From contig CATNEN010000011.1 of assembly GCA_950097015.1 (NCBI GenBank), positions 5,112,501-5,176,500 of the forward strand: 64,000 nt of DNA, given 5' to 3'. Under the pieces are notes generated by a model. It was not told where the DNA came from, made no database searches, and was given only the letters and a program-made list of their open reading frames with translations. The position numbers were made by a program, and so were the translations under genes. Source of the DNA: Macrostomum hystrix (Eukaryota > Platyhelminthes > Macrostomidae). Numbering within the stretch: position 1 is the first letter of the stretch; every line of letters begins with the position of its first letter. Shown here in pieces: positions 54,801 through 64,000 of the stretch.

Positions 54801-55552
54801 TTGTTTCATTTTCTTACAACGCCATTAGCACAGGCACAGCGAAATGCGCCTACCATGAAATCCTTGACTTGGTGGCGAATGTGATGCGTCTCTTGCATGA
54901 CGAGGGCAGAGGCGCTCCATCCTTAGAGTCTCTAACAAAACTGATTGACCAACTGCCTGACAGTGCACGTTCTGCTCGAGAGTCTCTCAGAGCTCTTGCC
55001 TACCTGAAGTACAGCAATAAAGAGGCTGCTTTAAAAGTCGTCATCGACTCGAGAAGCTTCAGCGTGAACAGAGGCATTGATTTCCCCGCTGATGAATCGA
55101 TTTGCGAAGCAACCCTTGAGTCAGTCTGGAAAATCGTCGAAAACTCGGACTCGGCATGGAAGCTCTGTCTTTGGCTCAATAAAAAAGTTGAATTTCCGAT
55201 CAGACACAAACTCGTTGCGGACGTCTTCAGTCTGAGAGTGAAAAACTACATCGGATTCTTTTATATGAACTTCGACGCCCTCCTGCACGCCCTTCGTTTC
55301 GAGCTTGCCGGAGTACAAGATGCGCTCGACCAGGCCTGGATTCGGGATGTTGCGGTGCGACAGGACGCAGACGAGCAGGAGCTGGTGGTGGCTGCTACTA
55401 ACTGTGAGAATCTGGAACTGTTGCGGCTGCTGCGAAGAAGAAGTGCCAATGTTTTCGGCGACGTGCCGCCCTGGCTAGAGGAGAAGGTTGAGAACTTGCT
55501 TCGCACTGAGAGCGAACAAACATGCTTTAATATATATTTACTGAAACCTTGA
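51809..55552 (+). CDS. Ankyrin-repeat / Mab-21 nucleotidyltransferase-fold fusion, 970 aa
   Basis: Three exons: 51809-52857, 53030-53421 and 54081-55552. GT-AG ends and phases (2, then 1) agree and give 970 codons. ATG 51809 (GACACAATGG) is the first in-frame ATG. Residues about 50-320 are eight ankyrin repeats (for example SPLYIASQEGQHEVVEALIK-like units). Residues about 350-800 are a Mab-21/cGAS-like domain: FVVGSYSEGWGNS (G401, S402, the GS loop), TDSDIDVMKLIP (D423, D425, metal-binding pair), then LLERQLMRSLNTEQGQCFTV and TYHAKTITFQMLEETPVEQW, the helical C-lobe signature. The third catalytic acid is not obvious: the matching strand reads RLCCYPAIAS (C506, C507). The C-terminal 170 residues are of unknown type. 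cGAS-like members make cyclic dinucleotides in innate immunity, while others such as MAB21L1 lack activity (family knowledge). Function here is inference. Confidence 0.9.
53462..54030 (+). repeat. Degraded SINE-B followed by a SINE-A copy, in intron 2 of the ankyrin-Mab-21 gene
   Basis: 53462-53640 keeps SINE-B blocks (TTGTCGTGCAATTTACGCC, ACTGCCTGACGATAAGAAAG). 53745-54030 keeps SINE-A blocks (GCAAGACACTT, TTGCTTCAGTTCATCCAGCT, GGGTGGGTGTGGCGCCCCAC, GCTGTGCTGTCGGCTGCACA). Exon 3 starts 50 bp later. Confidence 0.7.
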
Positions 55553-55617
55553 AAACTATACCGTAGGATGTCAGTTTAGAATATATGGTTATAAGTTTTA
55601 CAGCCGTAGTTTTTTTA

Positions 55618-56135
55618 GTTTTTAGGATAGCTTGAAGCCCAGTGCAATGATGTTTGGATTTCTAACTGAGAGTTCGGGAGTTCGAATCTCAGTTGAAGGC
55701 AAACAGTATGTGTCCTTGCAGAGCAAGATACTTATCGTTGCTAGAGTTCAGCAAGCTTTAAAATGTAATTCAGCATTAGCTGAGGTAGAAATTTTTGCTG
55801 GGTGTCCCAATCGACGTACTCAGCCATTGACTGGGCTAGATATTGTTAGAAGTATCAATCTATCCGTAGCCCTATTCGATGCCTAAGAAATAGAAAGCAA
55901 AGTTAAATCTCTTTGCTTTCTGTTGACATACATGATATATTTTGCGTTTAATTTTGTTACAAGTCCTGAATTAACATCAAATGAAGGTCTTAAACCAGGC
56001 ATGGCTCAAAAATCGCTAAGTAAGATGTCAGTAGTTCGTATCTCAATGGTCTATGGTCTATGGACTGAACAGCTAGCTGTACGCAGACTGGTGTACATTG
56101 CTGCGGCTGTGCCGATGGCTGTATACCTGGCCAAA
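55618..56135 (+). repeat. Two SINE-A copies or pieces, downstream of the ankyrin-Mab-21 gene
   Basis: 55618-55875 has GGGAGTTCGAATCTCAGTTG, AGCAAGATACTTATCGTTG and CAGCATTAGCTGAGGTAG. 56015-56135 has the 3' blocks ATGGACTGAACAGCTAG and TTGCTGCGGCTGTGCCGATG. Confidence 0.65.
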
Positions 56136-56615
56136 ATGATTTATGTTTCTGTGTTATGTTTCATATCGTCTTTAAAGTCTGAAATACTGAAAATAAATGA
56201 AAACAATATTTTTAAATCCTTATAGCAACTTATACTCGTACATTTTGTTACTGTTTTGCATTTGCAATTTAAGGAAAAAATATAATAATGTAGAGGGACG
56301 CATGCGTCAGGAGGACTATGCCTAGAAGTCTACATAGTTTGAAGAGCATTTGCAAGCCCACGTAGGGACATTGGTAAGAAAGTTAGCAAATAATGCGATG
56401 GATTTTGGCAATAGCTTCAAAAAATAAATAACATATTTTACGCTGCGGATACTTGAATACCAGTTGTCTGTAAAATTATGGCGTGAATGGCTTTCTAATA
56501 AAGGGATCAGTTTTGCCATGCCAATCTGACATTTTATAGCCAAGTGCAGCACGGTGAACTAGATGGAAGCATGTTATCATTGTGAAGGACTTCTCATCAG
56601 ATATTTGCATTTGGT

Positions 56616-58703
56616 TCATTGATATTGAGCAGCGTCAGCCGCCTCAGCAGTGCCAGTCGCCACTCCAATTCGCGGATGTTTCAGCCAGGCGTGTGGGATC
56701 GGTACTGGCAGCTGGCTGACAATACGAGATCCGCGACGTTTGTTTGAGTCTTTTTTCGATTGCATCGAGGGCTGGGCGAGGGGCGGCAGAATCAGCGGCA
56801 ACAGTTGGGATGGTGACGATTCTGATTGGTCCGGCAAGACTTCGGAAGTGAGCATGTACTTGCTTAAATCCTCCTCTACCAAATCATCGCTACTTGAACT
56901 ATTGCCGCTGCTTCGAATAGCCTCGATGTCACCCTTGTTACTCCTGTTGTACATCATTTCGTTCAATTTGTTACTCTCTTCGATGGTCGCGTCTTCTTCT
57001 GACGATTTTCCCTCACTGCCACCAGACTCCTCCGTGTTGGCTGCGTTGGTCATGACTGTCTTCATTGACTCCCTGGGGAACACCATCCGGTCCATGTAAT
57101 ATTTGTTAGTGGGATCGTCTCGACCTTCGCCTCGTTGTCGCTTGCCACCGATAATTGTGCCTACAGCCTTCAACTCTTCGCCTTTCTCCATAGTTACGTA
57201 TTTGGTGATGTTCTTATCGTTGCACATTAGCATTTGGGTGAGCACAGCTTGATCTTGCAGGTCATTCAGCGCCCGAATTTCTCGATCCAAGCGTTCCTCG
57301 GTGAAAAAGCTAGCTAGCTCGTGGCGCTGCTCTATGACAGTGATTCGGGCACATTCACGCACAAAGGCGAACACTTCGGGCTGAAAGCGGACTTTTTCAG
57401 CGTCATCCAGGCCAATAAAGTAGTCCTTGAACTCCAGGTCGCTGATGATATCAAAATAGTTTAGCCAGCCCGCGTCAGACAGCAGTTTGACAACAACGCG
57501 TATAACTACACCAAAAGTTTGCATTTTGGCCAGCCTGTAGCACTTGGCCAATAGACCCACCAGCAACGCTATGCAGCAGTCGGCATCGAATTCAAACAGC
57601 GCTTGTGGCCATTCTTCATTGATGGCTCGGCTTCGCTTCCGGTAAATAGGGATCGTCTCGAGCCGCTTGCGCCGCCCTGGACGCGCTTTGAACGGCATGG
57701 CCGGGTCGCCGATTAACTTGAAGATGCCCATGTTGATAAACTGAGCAGCAGAACGCACGAGGTTGGACGTGGACTTGAGCTTCTTGTCAGCGTAGAATGC
57801 GCAGCGAAGTAGCCGTCGAGGATAACTTTTGCAGTTGTTGATTATTCGCTCAGGATCTCGGAGTAGAGTCATACGGTTCGCTCGAGTGGGCTGGCACATG
57901 TAGTTGAAGCGGAAATGTTGAGTTGGACATTTGAGAACAGCTGAGCATAAGCTGGGAATGTCAAGGGAGCTGCGCTTATTAAACATCAGGTAAAAAGCGT
58001 ACTCCATGAAGTCGTCAAAGTTCAGGTAGGTTTCAACGAAGCGTTTTCGATATACTTGAACGAACGGCTCCATGGGAAACCAGTTTTCGTACTGAAGCAT
58101 TGTCCTCAGAATGTCGTAGGTCTCATTGAGCATGGCCAGGTTATGGTCGTACATGCACATTAGATCGCCAAATCGCTCGCTCATATGGCTGATAAACTGC
58201 GGCTGACGGGCCATGATGAGCTTTTTGTTTGTGTCGCGGTCGATACAACTCACTAAGATGGCCGCGGCTTTAGGCTTGCGCAGATAGATGGCAAGACCCA
58301 GGGGCGTCAAGTACATTACCGCGTGCCGGTTGAACAACGGATCTCGGTCCTCCGAATAGTATTCCGGCCTATCCAATACCTGGAAGTACTTTGATTTTGT
58401 GATGATAAACTCTTTCTTGCCTTCGATCACTGTCTGATTGGCTTGTATTGCTCGCTGGTCAGGCAGAAATCTTAGAAGACCTTTAGATTCTTTGCCAATC
58501 AGTGCGCGAGAAAGCTCTTTCTCGCTCTCAGACTTGATCACATTGACAAGCCATGTGGTTGTCGGATGATTGATATCAAAGAATCTAGGCACTTTGTAGT
58601 AGACGTTTTCTGACTTCTTCACATCTTTACCAAGCTTAAGGTTGGTGTACGCCTTCTGCCGGAAGAACATCGGATCCGGCACTCTTATGTTACCCCGCGT
58701 CAT
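56616..58703 (-). CDS. Unrecognised intronless protein, 695 aa
   Basis: A single uninterrupted ORF from ATG 58703 to the stop at 56616. The sequence is clearly protein-like. Residues about 125-150 (YLTPLGLAIYLRKPKAAAIL) look like one ankyrin-type helix pair. Residues 200-470 are rich in aromatic and basic residues, with paired helices likely (FDDFMEYAFYLMFN, ALLVGLLAKCYRLAKM). The C-terminal 180 residues are Ser/Glu/Asp-rich and probably disordered, with a basic KKDSNKRRGSR stretch. There is no signal peptide or strong transmembrane segment. It lies tail-to-tail with the ankyrin-Mab-21 gene about 1.06 kb away. I do not recognise the family. The lack of introns among intron-rich neighbours could mean a retrocopy or a recently expanded lineage-specific family. 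Confidence 0.8.
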   Translation of the reverse strand: MTRGNIRVPDPMFFRQKAYTNLKLGKDVKKSENVYYKVPRFFDINHPTTTWLVNVIKSESEKELSRALIGKESKGLLRFLPDQRAIQANQTVIEGKKEFIITKSKYFQVLDRPEYYSEDRDPLFNRHAVMYLTPLGLAIYLRKPKAAAILVSCIDRDTNKKLIMARQPQFISHMSERFGDLMCMYDHNLAMLNETYDILRTMLQYENWFPMEPFVQVYRKRFVETYLNFDDFMEYAFYLMFNKRSSLDIPSLCSAVLKCPTQHFRFNYMCQPTRANRMTLLRDPERIINNCKSYPRRLLRCAFYADKKLKSTSNLVRSAAQFINMGIFKLIGDPAMPFKARPGRRKRLETIPIYRKRSRAINEEWPQALFEFDADCCIALLVGLLAKCYRLAKMQTFGVVIRVVVKLLSDAGWLNYFDIISDLEFKDYFIGLDDAEKVRFQPEVFAFVRECARITVIEQRHELASFFTEERLDREIRALNDLQDQAVLTQMLMCNDKNITKYVTMEKGEELKAVGTIIGGKRQRGEGRDDPTNKYYMDRMVFPRESMKTVMTNAANTEESGGSEGKSSEEDATIEESNKLNEMMYNRSNKGDIEAIRSSGNSSSSDDLVEEDLSKYMLTSEVLPDQSESSPSQLLPLILPPLAQPSMQSKKDSNKRRGSRIVSQLPVPIPHAWLKHPRIGVATGTAEAADAAQYQ

Positions 58704-59770
58704 TTTTGCGCTTGAAGAATGAGGCTACAGAAAAATTTCCACCAACTTTTTTATGTTGGAGGTATATTTGATTTGGCCGGTCGCTGGCTCTTTTGCACCT
58801 TCAAGAATTCAATGATATGGCCGAAGCTTTAGGCTGATCGAATTAGGTGGCTTCACAAATCAAATCTGCGTTGAATTCTTAACTGTTGACAGTTCTTCAT
58901 TTGAGCCATAGACTATGAGTTTGACTCAAATGTGTTGTTTAGTTTTTAAAAGGAAAGATATTTAAGCTTTTGAGCAATATTCGCATCGTAATCGGTATGC
59001 TATGTCTTTTTGACCCAATGACAAATCACAGTACTTCTTATATATATATTGTACTTTTAAGATTTGACTTCATATTTCATACTTCACTAATAAGGACTTT
59101 CTAGGACTAAAAGTATACCTGCCTCTACTCTCCCTGCCTTGCCCCTTGAAATATTCCTTCTCAAGCTGTCTACATAAAAGATGCTCATATATTCCTTCTC
59201 AAGCTGTCTACATAAAAGATACTCATATATTCCTCCCGTTCGCGCTGATTATGACACTATCAGCAATTTGCCAGTGAATAAGTGCTATAATTTATGAAAT
59301 ATACATAATTTCATGAATTTTTTTTTATTTAACCCTGAGCCTGTGGAGCCAAAACGTCATGAACAAAACTCGTATGCAGGAGCCATAGCGAAAGCTAGTT
59401 GAGTCTTTATCATAAGCTACAGCAGCCGTAAAAAACTGGCCTAATGATGTGCTTTATCATTTTATTTTGTACACCATACATGCACGTAAAACTGCTTCAT
59501 ATAGTTTCGCTACCAGCGCTGTGGTCTGGATTCTGATCACTTAATCCTCTCAGACCATTATATTGTGTATCTCTTGTCGTCTGAATACAGCCTATCTCTT
59601 TACTAACTATAGCGTGCAAAAAAGTTTTTAAAAATAATTTTTCGACAAGGTACGTAGTGCTTAAGTGCCACCAGACTTATAGACTACATCATTTAATAAT
59701 TTCATAACTCATTTGTTATAACTACTAAAATCAGCAGGCTTTTAAAATAATCTACGACGTGCTTGATTAG

Positions 59771-59852
59771 CAAGGACCACTAGAAGAAGAAGGACGGGAC
59801 ACTTCGTTTCTTAGAAAATTTATTAAAGGACCACTTCTTCTAGTGGTCCTTG
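59771..59852. repeat. Perfect 19-bp inverted repeat with 44-nt spacer
   Basis: CAAGGACCACTAGAAGAAG at 59771-59789 is the exact reverse complement of 59834-59852. It could be the end of a MITE-like element or a structured RNA. The following 200 bp have repeated GAAGTGAC/CACTTCGT motifs. Confidence 0.8.
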
Positions 59853-60152
59853 GATAATAGATCCCAGTCACTTTGTCAACTGCAGTTTCGTCAAATGGTT
59901 GATGAAGTGACAAGAATTGCCTAGGCTAGAAATGTGTGGTTGACCAAGTGACCGAAGTTTGAGATGTCCCGATCGGTTAGTTGCCGAAGTGACCAAAAAC
60001 AGGGATTAGTCCAGTTGACAACAATTTCACGAAGTGCAGTTGACGAAGTGAATAGCACCCATAATATATACGCGTATAAAGGTGTTTTTGTAATCATACA
60101 GTACAAGTGTAGAAAGCTTGAGCAAATATTAAAGTGCTCTGTTTAACACAGG

Positions 60153-60420
60153 TTGTAGCCAAGCCTAGTGGTTAGGGCGTCAGACTCATAACTTGAAGGC
60201 TGGGGGTTCAATTCCAGACTCTATTAGAAAAATATGTGTCTTTTAGCAGAACACTTAACTCTGCATTGCTTCAGTTCACCTAGCTGTTAAATGGATACCA
60301 GCATTAGCTAGGATAATTAAAGGTGGGTGTGGCATCCCCTGAGTCCATGGACTGAACAGTTGTAGGCCTACACAGCTTTCAGATGCCTACCTAATTGGGG
60401 GCAGGTGTAAGTAATTATTA
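60153..60420 (+). repeat. SINE-A full copy with a tRNA-Met-like head
   Basis: The head (60153-60226) has box A TAGCCAAGCCTAGTGGTTAG, an anticodon-loop-like GTCAGACTCATAACTTGAAG (CAT anticodon, as in elongator tRNA-Met) and box B GGTTCAATTCC. The body follows: TTAGCAGAACACTTAACTC, CTTCAGTTCACCTAGCTG, GGTGGGTGTGGCATCCCC and GTCCATGGACTGAACAG. The tRNA part is imperfect and is not a functional tRNA gene. Confidence 0.8.
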
Positions 60421-62234
60421 TGTTAACACAACTTAATAAGTAGGCCTACACTTTTAATTTTAACCATCCGTGGCAATGATTTTTATAGCTATACATGTTT
60501 GTCTAAGGCCCTACACATTTCAATTGACAAAGGAAAAATACTGGATTAGTGCATGTGTATCTTGTAGGCATAGACCTTATATTTTTACTTGAAAACTAGA
60601 GTTATTGGCCTTAGTAATGTTATTGACTAAACTTTAAAGCCTATTTCATTTAACTATAATTGGGTTTTTTACTCTAGGTCTATCTTTCTCTCTCTTGGTA
60701 GCCTATCACTTGGTACAAGCAGTTTATCCTTCTTAGACACTGGTCTCTTATTCTTGTGTCTTTGTTCTGTGTTTACTGTGGATCAGAGGGTCACAGCCTC
60801 AAATTACCAATTCAAGACTTTAATACTCTTCTTACTCAATTATATTTTATTTGCTTTCTACCACACTGGCATGTTGATATGTCTCTTGTTTATATATAAA
60901 CAATATTTAGTGCATTAAAACAAAGAGCATAGGTACAAATTTGAATTTCAAAAAAGAAAAATAAAAACATCTTTACTACATATAGGCATCTAAGTATATA
61001 TAATTATTGCACCCAGATCCAAAATAAGTTATGAGTCATAAAATGCACAATTTAATTATACATCCGAAAATATAAAAAGTTTCTTTTGTTTATTTTAAGT
61101 CGTAATTTAATAAATATTTAGAATCCTCATTTTGTTACTTTTTAAACACTTGTTAAGCTTAATAATGCCAAATATTGCATTTGCATGGTTGTATTTATAT
61201 CCCACCTTAGAAAAAAAACAGATAAGTATGGTTGTGTCCATTAAACTCAAATTTGCAAAAAATGTAAGTAAGCTGTACATTACAAATATCTAAACTTAAA
61301 TTCATTTATATTTATATCATTGCTCTGATGTAACATTGTCTATGGCCTAACTATACCAAACCCATTAGTGGTAGCATTTGAAGTTAGCAGAGCTTTAAGT
61401 AAATAATAAACTCTGTTTAATTCACATTCTGTGGTTAGAATGTCCGAGGTTGCGTTTAATGGTCTCAAGGCGAGCGTTGCAATCTGAGGACCATTGATTG
61501 TAGCCAAGGATATTCTAACCATAGACTATGATGACTTAAACGGCGTTTATCATATATGAAATTTGATTGCTTATTTTCGGGGGCATCCCAACTGATTGAT
61601 AGACAAATAGGTTTAGACCATTTGATTCCAACCATAGACAAAAAAAATAAATTTCTCACGAAGATACAGTCATGAAGCAGCCAGTCAGTCAGTGGTGGCA
61701 AAATGTAATAAGCCGAATTCAAAGTTCACTTCAATGTTCCATATAATGCTCCTTATTTCGGGGAGATTATATGATAGAATATCCTAGTTTTTGTCAAATA
61801 ATCTCACCAAAAATTACCATAGACAACACATACCCAGCTCAGAATAGTAATTTTTTTAACAATCAAATAAGCAATCATATTTTATCTTTCACACCAACTG
61901 TAAAGCTTCACCCCTGATTTCTCTTTCCATAATTTTCAAACATATTTGCAGGAATTTTTAGTACCTCAACAGCATGGTTCCTGTGCCCCTACTTCTGGCA
62001 TTTCCTGCGTTGCATCATCAAGCAGTACCCATGTAGTTCTATTTATATTTCTGACCTTTTTAATACAAGTTATCATTGTTACATCAGTTTTTGTTCCCAT
62101 GCAATTTGGAGTTACCAATATTCATGCCCATTAGCTTTTTAATAGTTTTTTATATGCATGGCAGTTAAATTTTCAATCTATGAGCTAAGGCAGCTTCCTA
62201 GTGCTAGATCAGAATATTGCTCAACAGGGATACC

Positions 62235-63369
62235 ATGTCACTTAACTACAATAGCAAACATTTTCATAAAAAATTGCAAAAAATTGCATTTTCAAATACA
62301 AAGTCTACGCGGCGTCTCGGCAACCTGCTGCTAGTCTGGTCAGGTGGTCTGGCCCTCGGCACTGTGGCTGCTGTTGTTAGCGGTAATGAGAAATTCTATC
62401 GCGAAGTTGTTATGCCAGCCACCCATCGGCTGCTTGAGCCGGAAACTGCTCACCGACTGGCCATATGGACTTTAGCTAGGATTCCTAGTTGGCTAACACC
62501 AAGGTGTGTGTGCGACCATTGACCACTTTAGTTGTGCCTTGTGCCATGATTATGTGGGCAGAATTACATTCTGTGCCCACTAGGTTTGTCTATGGTTCAT
62601 GTCTAGTAGCAACAAAGCTCTTTCTACGGATTCACAGACCTCAAATCCATAGACAAAACCATCAACCATAGACACTGGACCCGCAGCCAGCGAGAAGGCA
62701 ATTCTGCCCATTTCGCTGACTCCTGAGCACACTCGCACACAGGTTTTCTTTACAATTTGACATTATATCGTAATGGTCATATGCTCAAAAAATTTTACAA
62801 GGCCAGTGGAAACTTCCGTCAAATTGTCCACCGAAGCTTTTGGCCGCCAGTTCCCGCACCCGATCGGCTTGGCTGCCGGATTCGACAAAGACGCCGAAGC
62901 TGTGGACGGCCTGCTCAGATTTGGCTTCAGCTTTGTTGAGATTGGCAGCGTCACTCCGCAGCCGCAGTCTGGCAACGCTCGGCCTCGCGTGTTTCGCCTC
63001 ATAGAAGACTCGGCCATTATAAATCGATACGGATTTAACAGCTGCGGTCACGACCAGGCCTTTGAAAACCTGTCCAAATCTGAATGGATGACGTCATCAG
63101 CTGCCGGATCGAAAACTGGCTGGGTCGGAGTCAATTTGGGCGCCAATAAAACTAGTTTAAATCCCGTTGAGGATTACGCTAGCGGCGCTGCAAAGTTTGC
63201 TCCCATAGCAGACTATCTTGTGGTGAATGTTAGCAGCCCCAATACTGCTGGCCTGAGAGATTTGCAGAGAAGAAAACACTTGGAAGGCCTACTGGCTGCC
63301 GTCATTAAAGCGGCCAATGATTCAATGAGGAAGAATGGCAACAAACGGAGGCCACCTGTATTGCTGAAA
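62235..63369 (+). CDS. DHODH: Dihydroorotate dehydrogenase, class 2 (mitochondrial), 5' part only
   Basis: Two exons are visible: 62235-62503 (phase 2 end) and 62802-63369, together 279 residues. The gene continues past the window; about 110 residues are missing compared with human DHODH (395). ATG 62235 is in a good context (ACCATGT). The N-terminus has a basic presequence (HKKLQKIAFSNTKSTRRLG) and a membrane helix (LLLVWSGGLALGTVAAVV), as expected for inner-membrane anchoring. Family blocks: REVVMPATHRLLEPETAHRL, HPIGLAAGFDKDAEAVDGLL, GFSFVEIGSVTPQPQSGN, RPRVFRLIED, NRYGFNSCGHD, VGVNLGANKT and DYLVVNVSSPNTAGLRDLQ, including the serine used as catalytic base in class 2 enzymes. It oxidises dihydroorotate to orotate with ubiquinone in pyrimidine synthesis (family knowledge). 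Exon 2 ends at LLK before GTGAGA. Confidence 0.95.
62664..62745 (-). repeat. SINE-B fragment in DHODH intron 1
   Basis: The stretch ATTCTGCCCATTTCGCTGAC and the following TCCTGAGCACAC match the inverted SINE-B copies at 41.7 and 50.5 kb. Confidence 0.65.
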
Positions 63370-63429
63370 GTGAGAAATGTCGTATGAAATTTTACTTCCC
63401 ACTTTATATGAACAAATTTCTTTGCTAAA

Positions 63430-64000
63430 ATCGTAACAGGATCCGCAGCTAGAATCGAATCAGGATCAACAGCTAGAATCGTAGCAAGATTCACAGCTAA
63501 AATCGAATCGGGATCGACAGCTGGAATCGTAGCAGGATCCGCAGCTAGAATCGAAGTAGGATCGACAGCTGGAATTGTAGCAAGATCCGTAGCTAGAATC
63601 GTTGCAGGATCCACAGCGAGAACCGTAGCAGTATTTAGAATCGTAGCAGGATCCAAAGCGAGAACCGTAGCAGGATTCACAGCTGGAATCGTAGCAAGAT
63701 CCGTAGCTAGAACCATAACAGGATTCAGAATCGTAACAAGATTCAGAATCGAAGCAGGATCGACAGCTGGAATCGTTGCAGGATACGCAGCTAGAATCGT
63801 TGCAGGATCCACAGCGAGAACCGTAGCAGGATTTAGAATTGTAGCAGAATCCACAGAGAGAATCGAAGCAGGATCCGCAGCTAGAATCGTAGCCAGATCC
63901 GCAGCTAGAATCGTAGCCAAATCCGCAGCTAGAATCGTAGCAGGATCCGCAACTAGAATCGTAGCACGATATACAGCTAGAATCGTAGCAGAATCCGCAA
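63430..64000. repeat. 24-bp minisatellite in DHODH intron 2, runs past the window end
   Basis: Units of AGCTAGAATCGTAGCAGGAT followed by CCGC, with 16-24-bp variants. It starts about 60 bp after the exon 2 donor. The Ala/Thr/Ile-rich minus-strand ORF is an artefact. Confidence 0.93.

Larger units (their letters stand above)
58704..62234. other. AT-rich intergenic region between two genes, containing a SINE and a long hairpin
   Basis: Contains a perfect 19-bp inverted repeat at 59771-59852, GAAGTGAC-type subrepeats at 59895-60055, and a SINE-A copy at 60153-60420. 60420-62230 is AT-rich without a protein-like ORF and should contain the DHODH promoter. Confidence 0.5.

Noticed and set aside
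60153-60226. Possible tRNA-Met gene
   Set aside because: Stems are imperfect, no acceptor stem closes, and the sequence continues into the SINE-A body, so it is a SINE head.

Overview
The window is nuclear DNA from an animal. It carries split genes with GT-AG introns: a NEK6/7 kinase, a two-RRM hnRNP, a C-type lectin membrane protein, a receptor tyrosine phosphatase, an ankyrin/Mab-21 protein and a mitochondrial DHODH. Intergenic DNA holds tRNA-derived SINEs, a decayed Penelope-like element and many minisatellites. A free-living flatworm or another small spiralian invertebrate fits best, but this is inference and no species is assigned. All exon structures below were read by eye from splice signals and from frame closure.

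Layout. 1-2.56 kb is AT- and pyrimidine-rich with no gene. 2.57-6.6 kb is a transposon and repeat zone: a broken Penelope-like reverse transcriptase, an antisense gene fragment, a 21-bp satellite, a long TCTA microsatellite and a GIY-YIG endonuclease fragment lying inside it. 7.08 kb has a small secreted-peptide gene and 8.3-9.0 kb a possible coiled-coil gene. 9.68-13.43 kb (minus) is a complete NEK6/7 kinase (297 aa, 7 coding exons). 15.4-20.46 kb (minus) is a complete DAZAP1/Hrb27C-type RNA-binding protein (362-363 aa, 7 exons). 22.0-24.44 kb (minus) is a lectin-mucin type I membrane protein (611 aa, 3 exons). 25.7-33.0 kb is nearly all tandem arrays with different units. 33.28-50.33 kb (plus) is a receptor tyrosine phosphatase (15 exons, 1506 aa, Ig + FN3 + TM + D1 + D2) whose large introns mostly hold private minisatellites. 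51.8-55.55 kb (plus) is an ankyrin-repeat/Mab-21 fusion (970 aa, 3 exons). 56.6-58.7 kb (minus) is an intronless 695-aa protein I do not recognise. 58.7-62.2 kb is AT-rich and carries a SINE. 62.2 kb onward is the 5' part of class 2 DHODH, cut by the window end.

The genes do not form an operon or an obvious pathway; they look like independent eukaryotic loci. The observations most worth following are: (1) the ankyrin-Mab-21 fusion, a possible cGAS-like receptor or pseudo-enzyme; (2) a 1041-bp minisatellite in the phosphatase juxtamembrane region that stays open in the gene's own frame and is exactly divisible by three, so it may be coding or an exitron; (3) unusual catalytic residues in that phosphatase (WPE instead of WPD, KNRH instead of KNRY, degenerate D2); (4) two tRNA-derived SINE families with several copies each; (5) a Penelope-like endonuclease fragment bounded by TCTA repeats.
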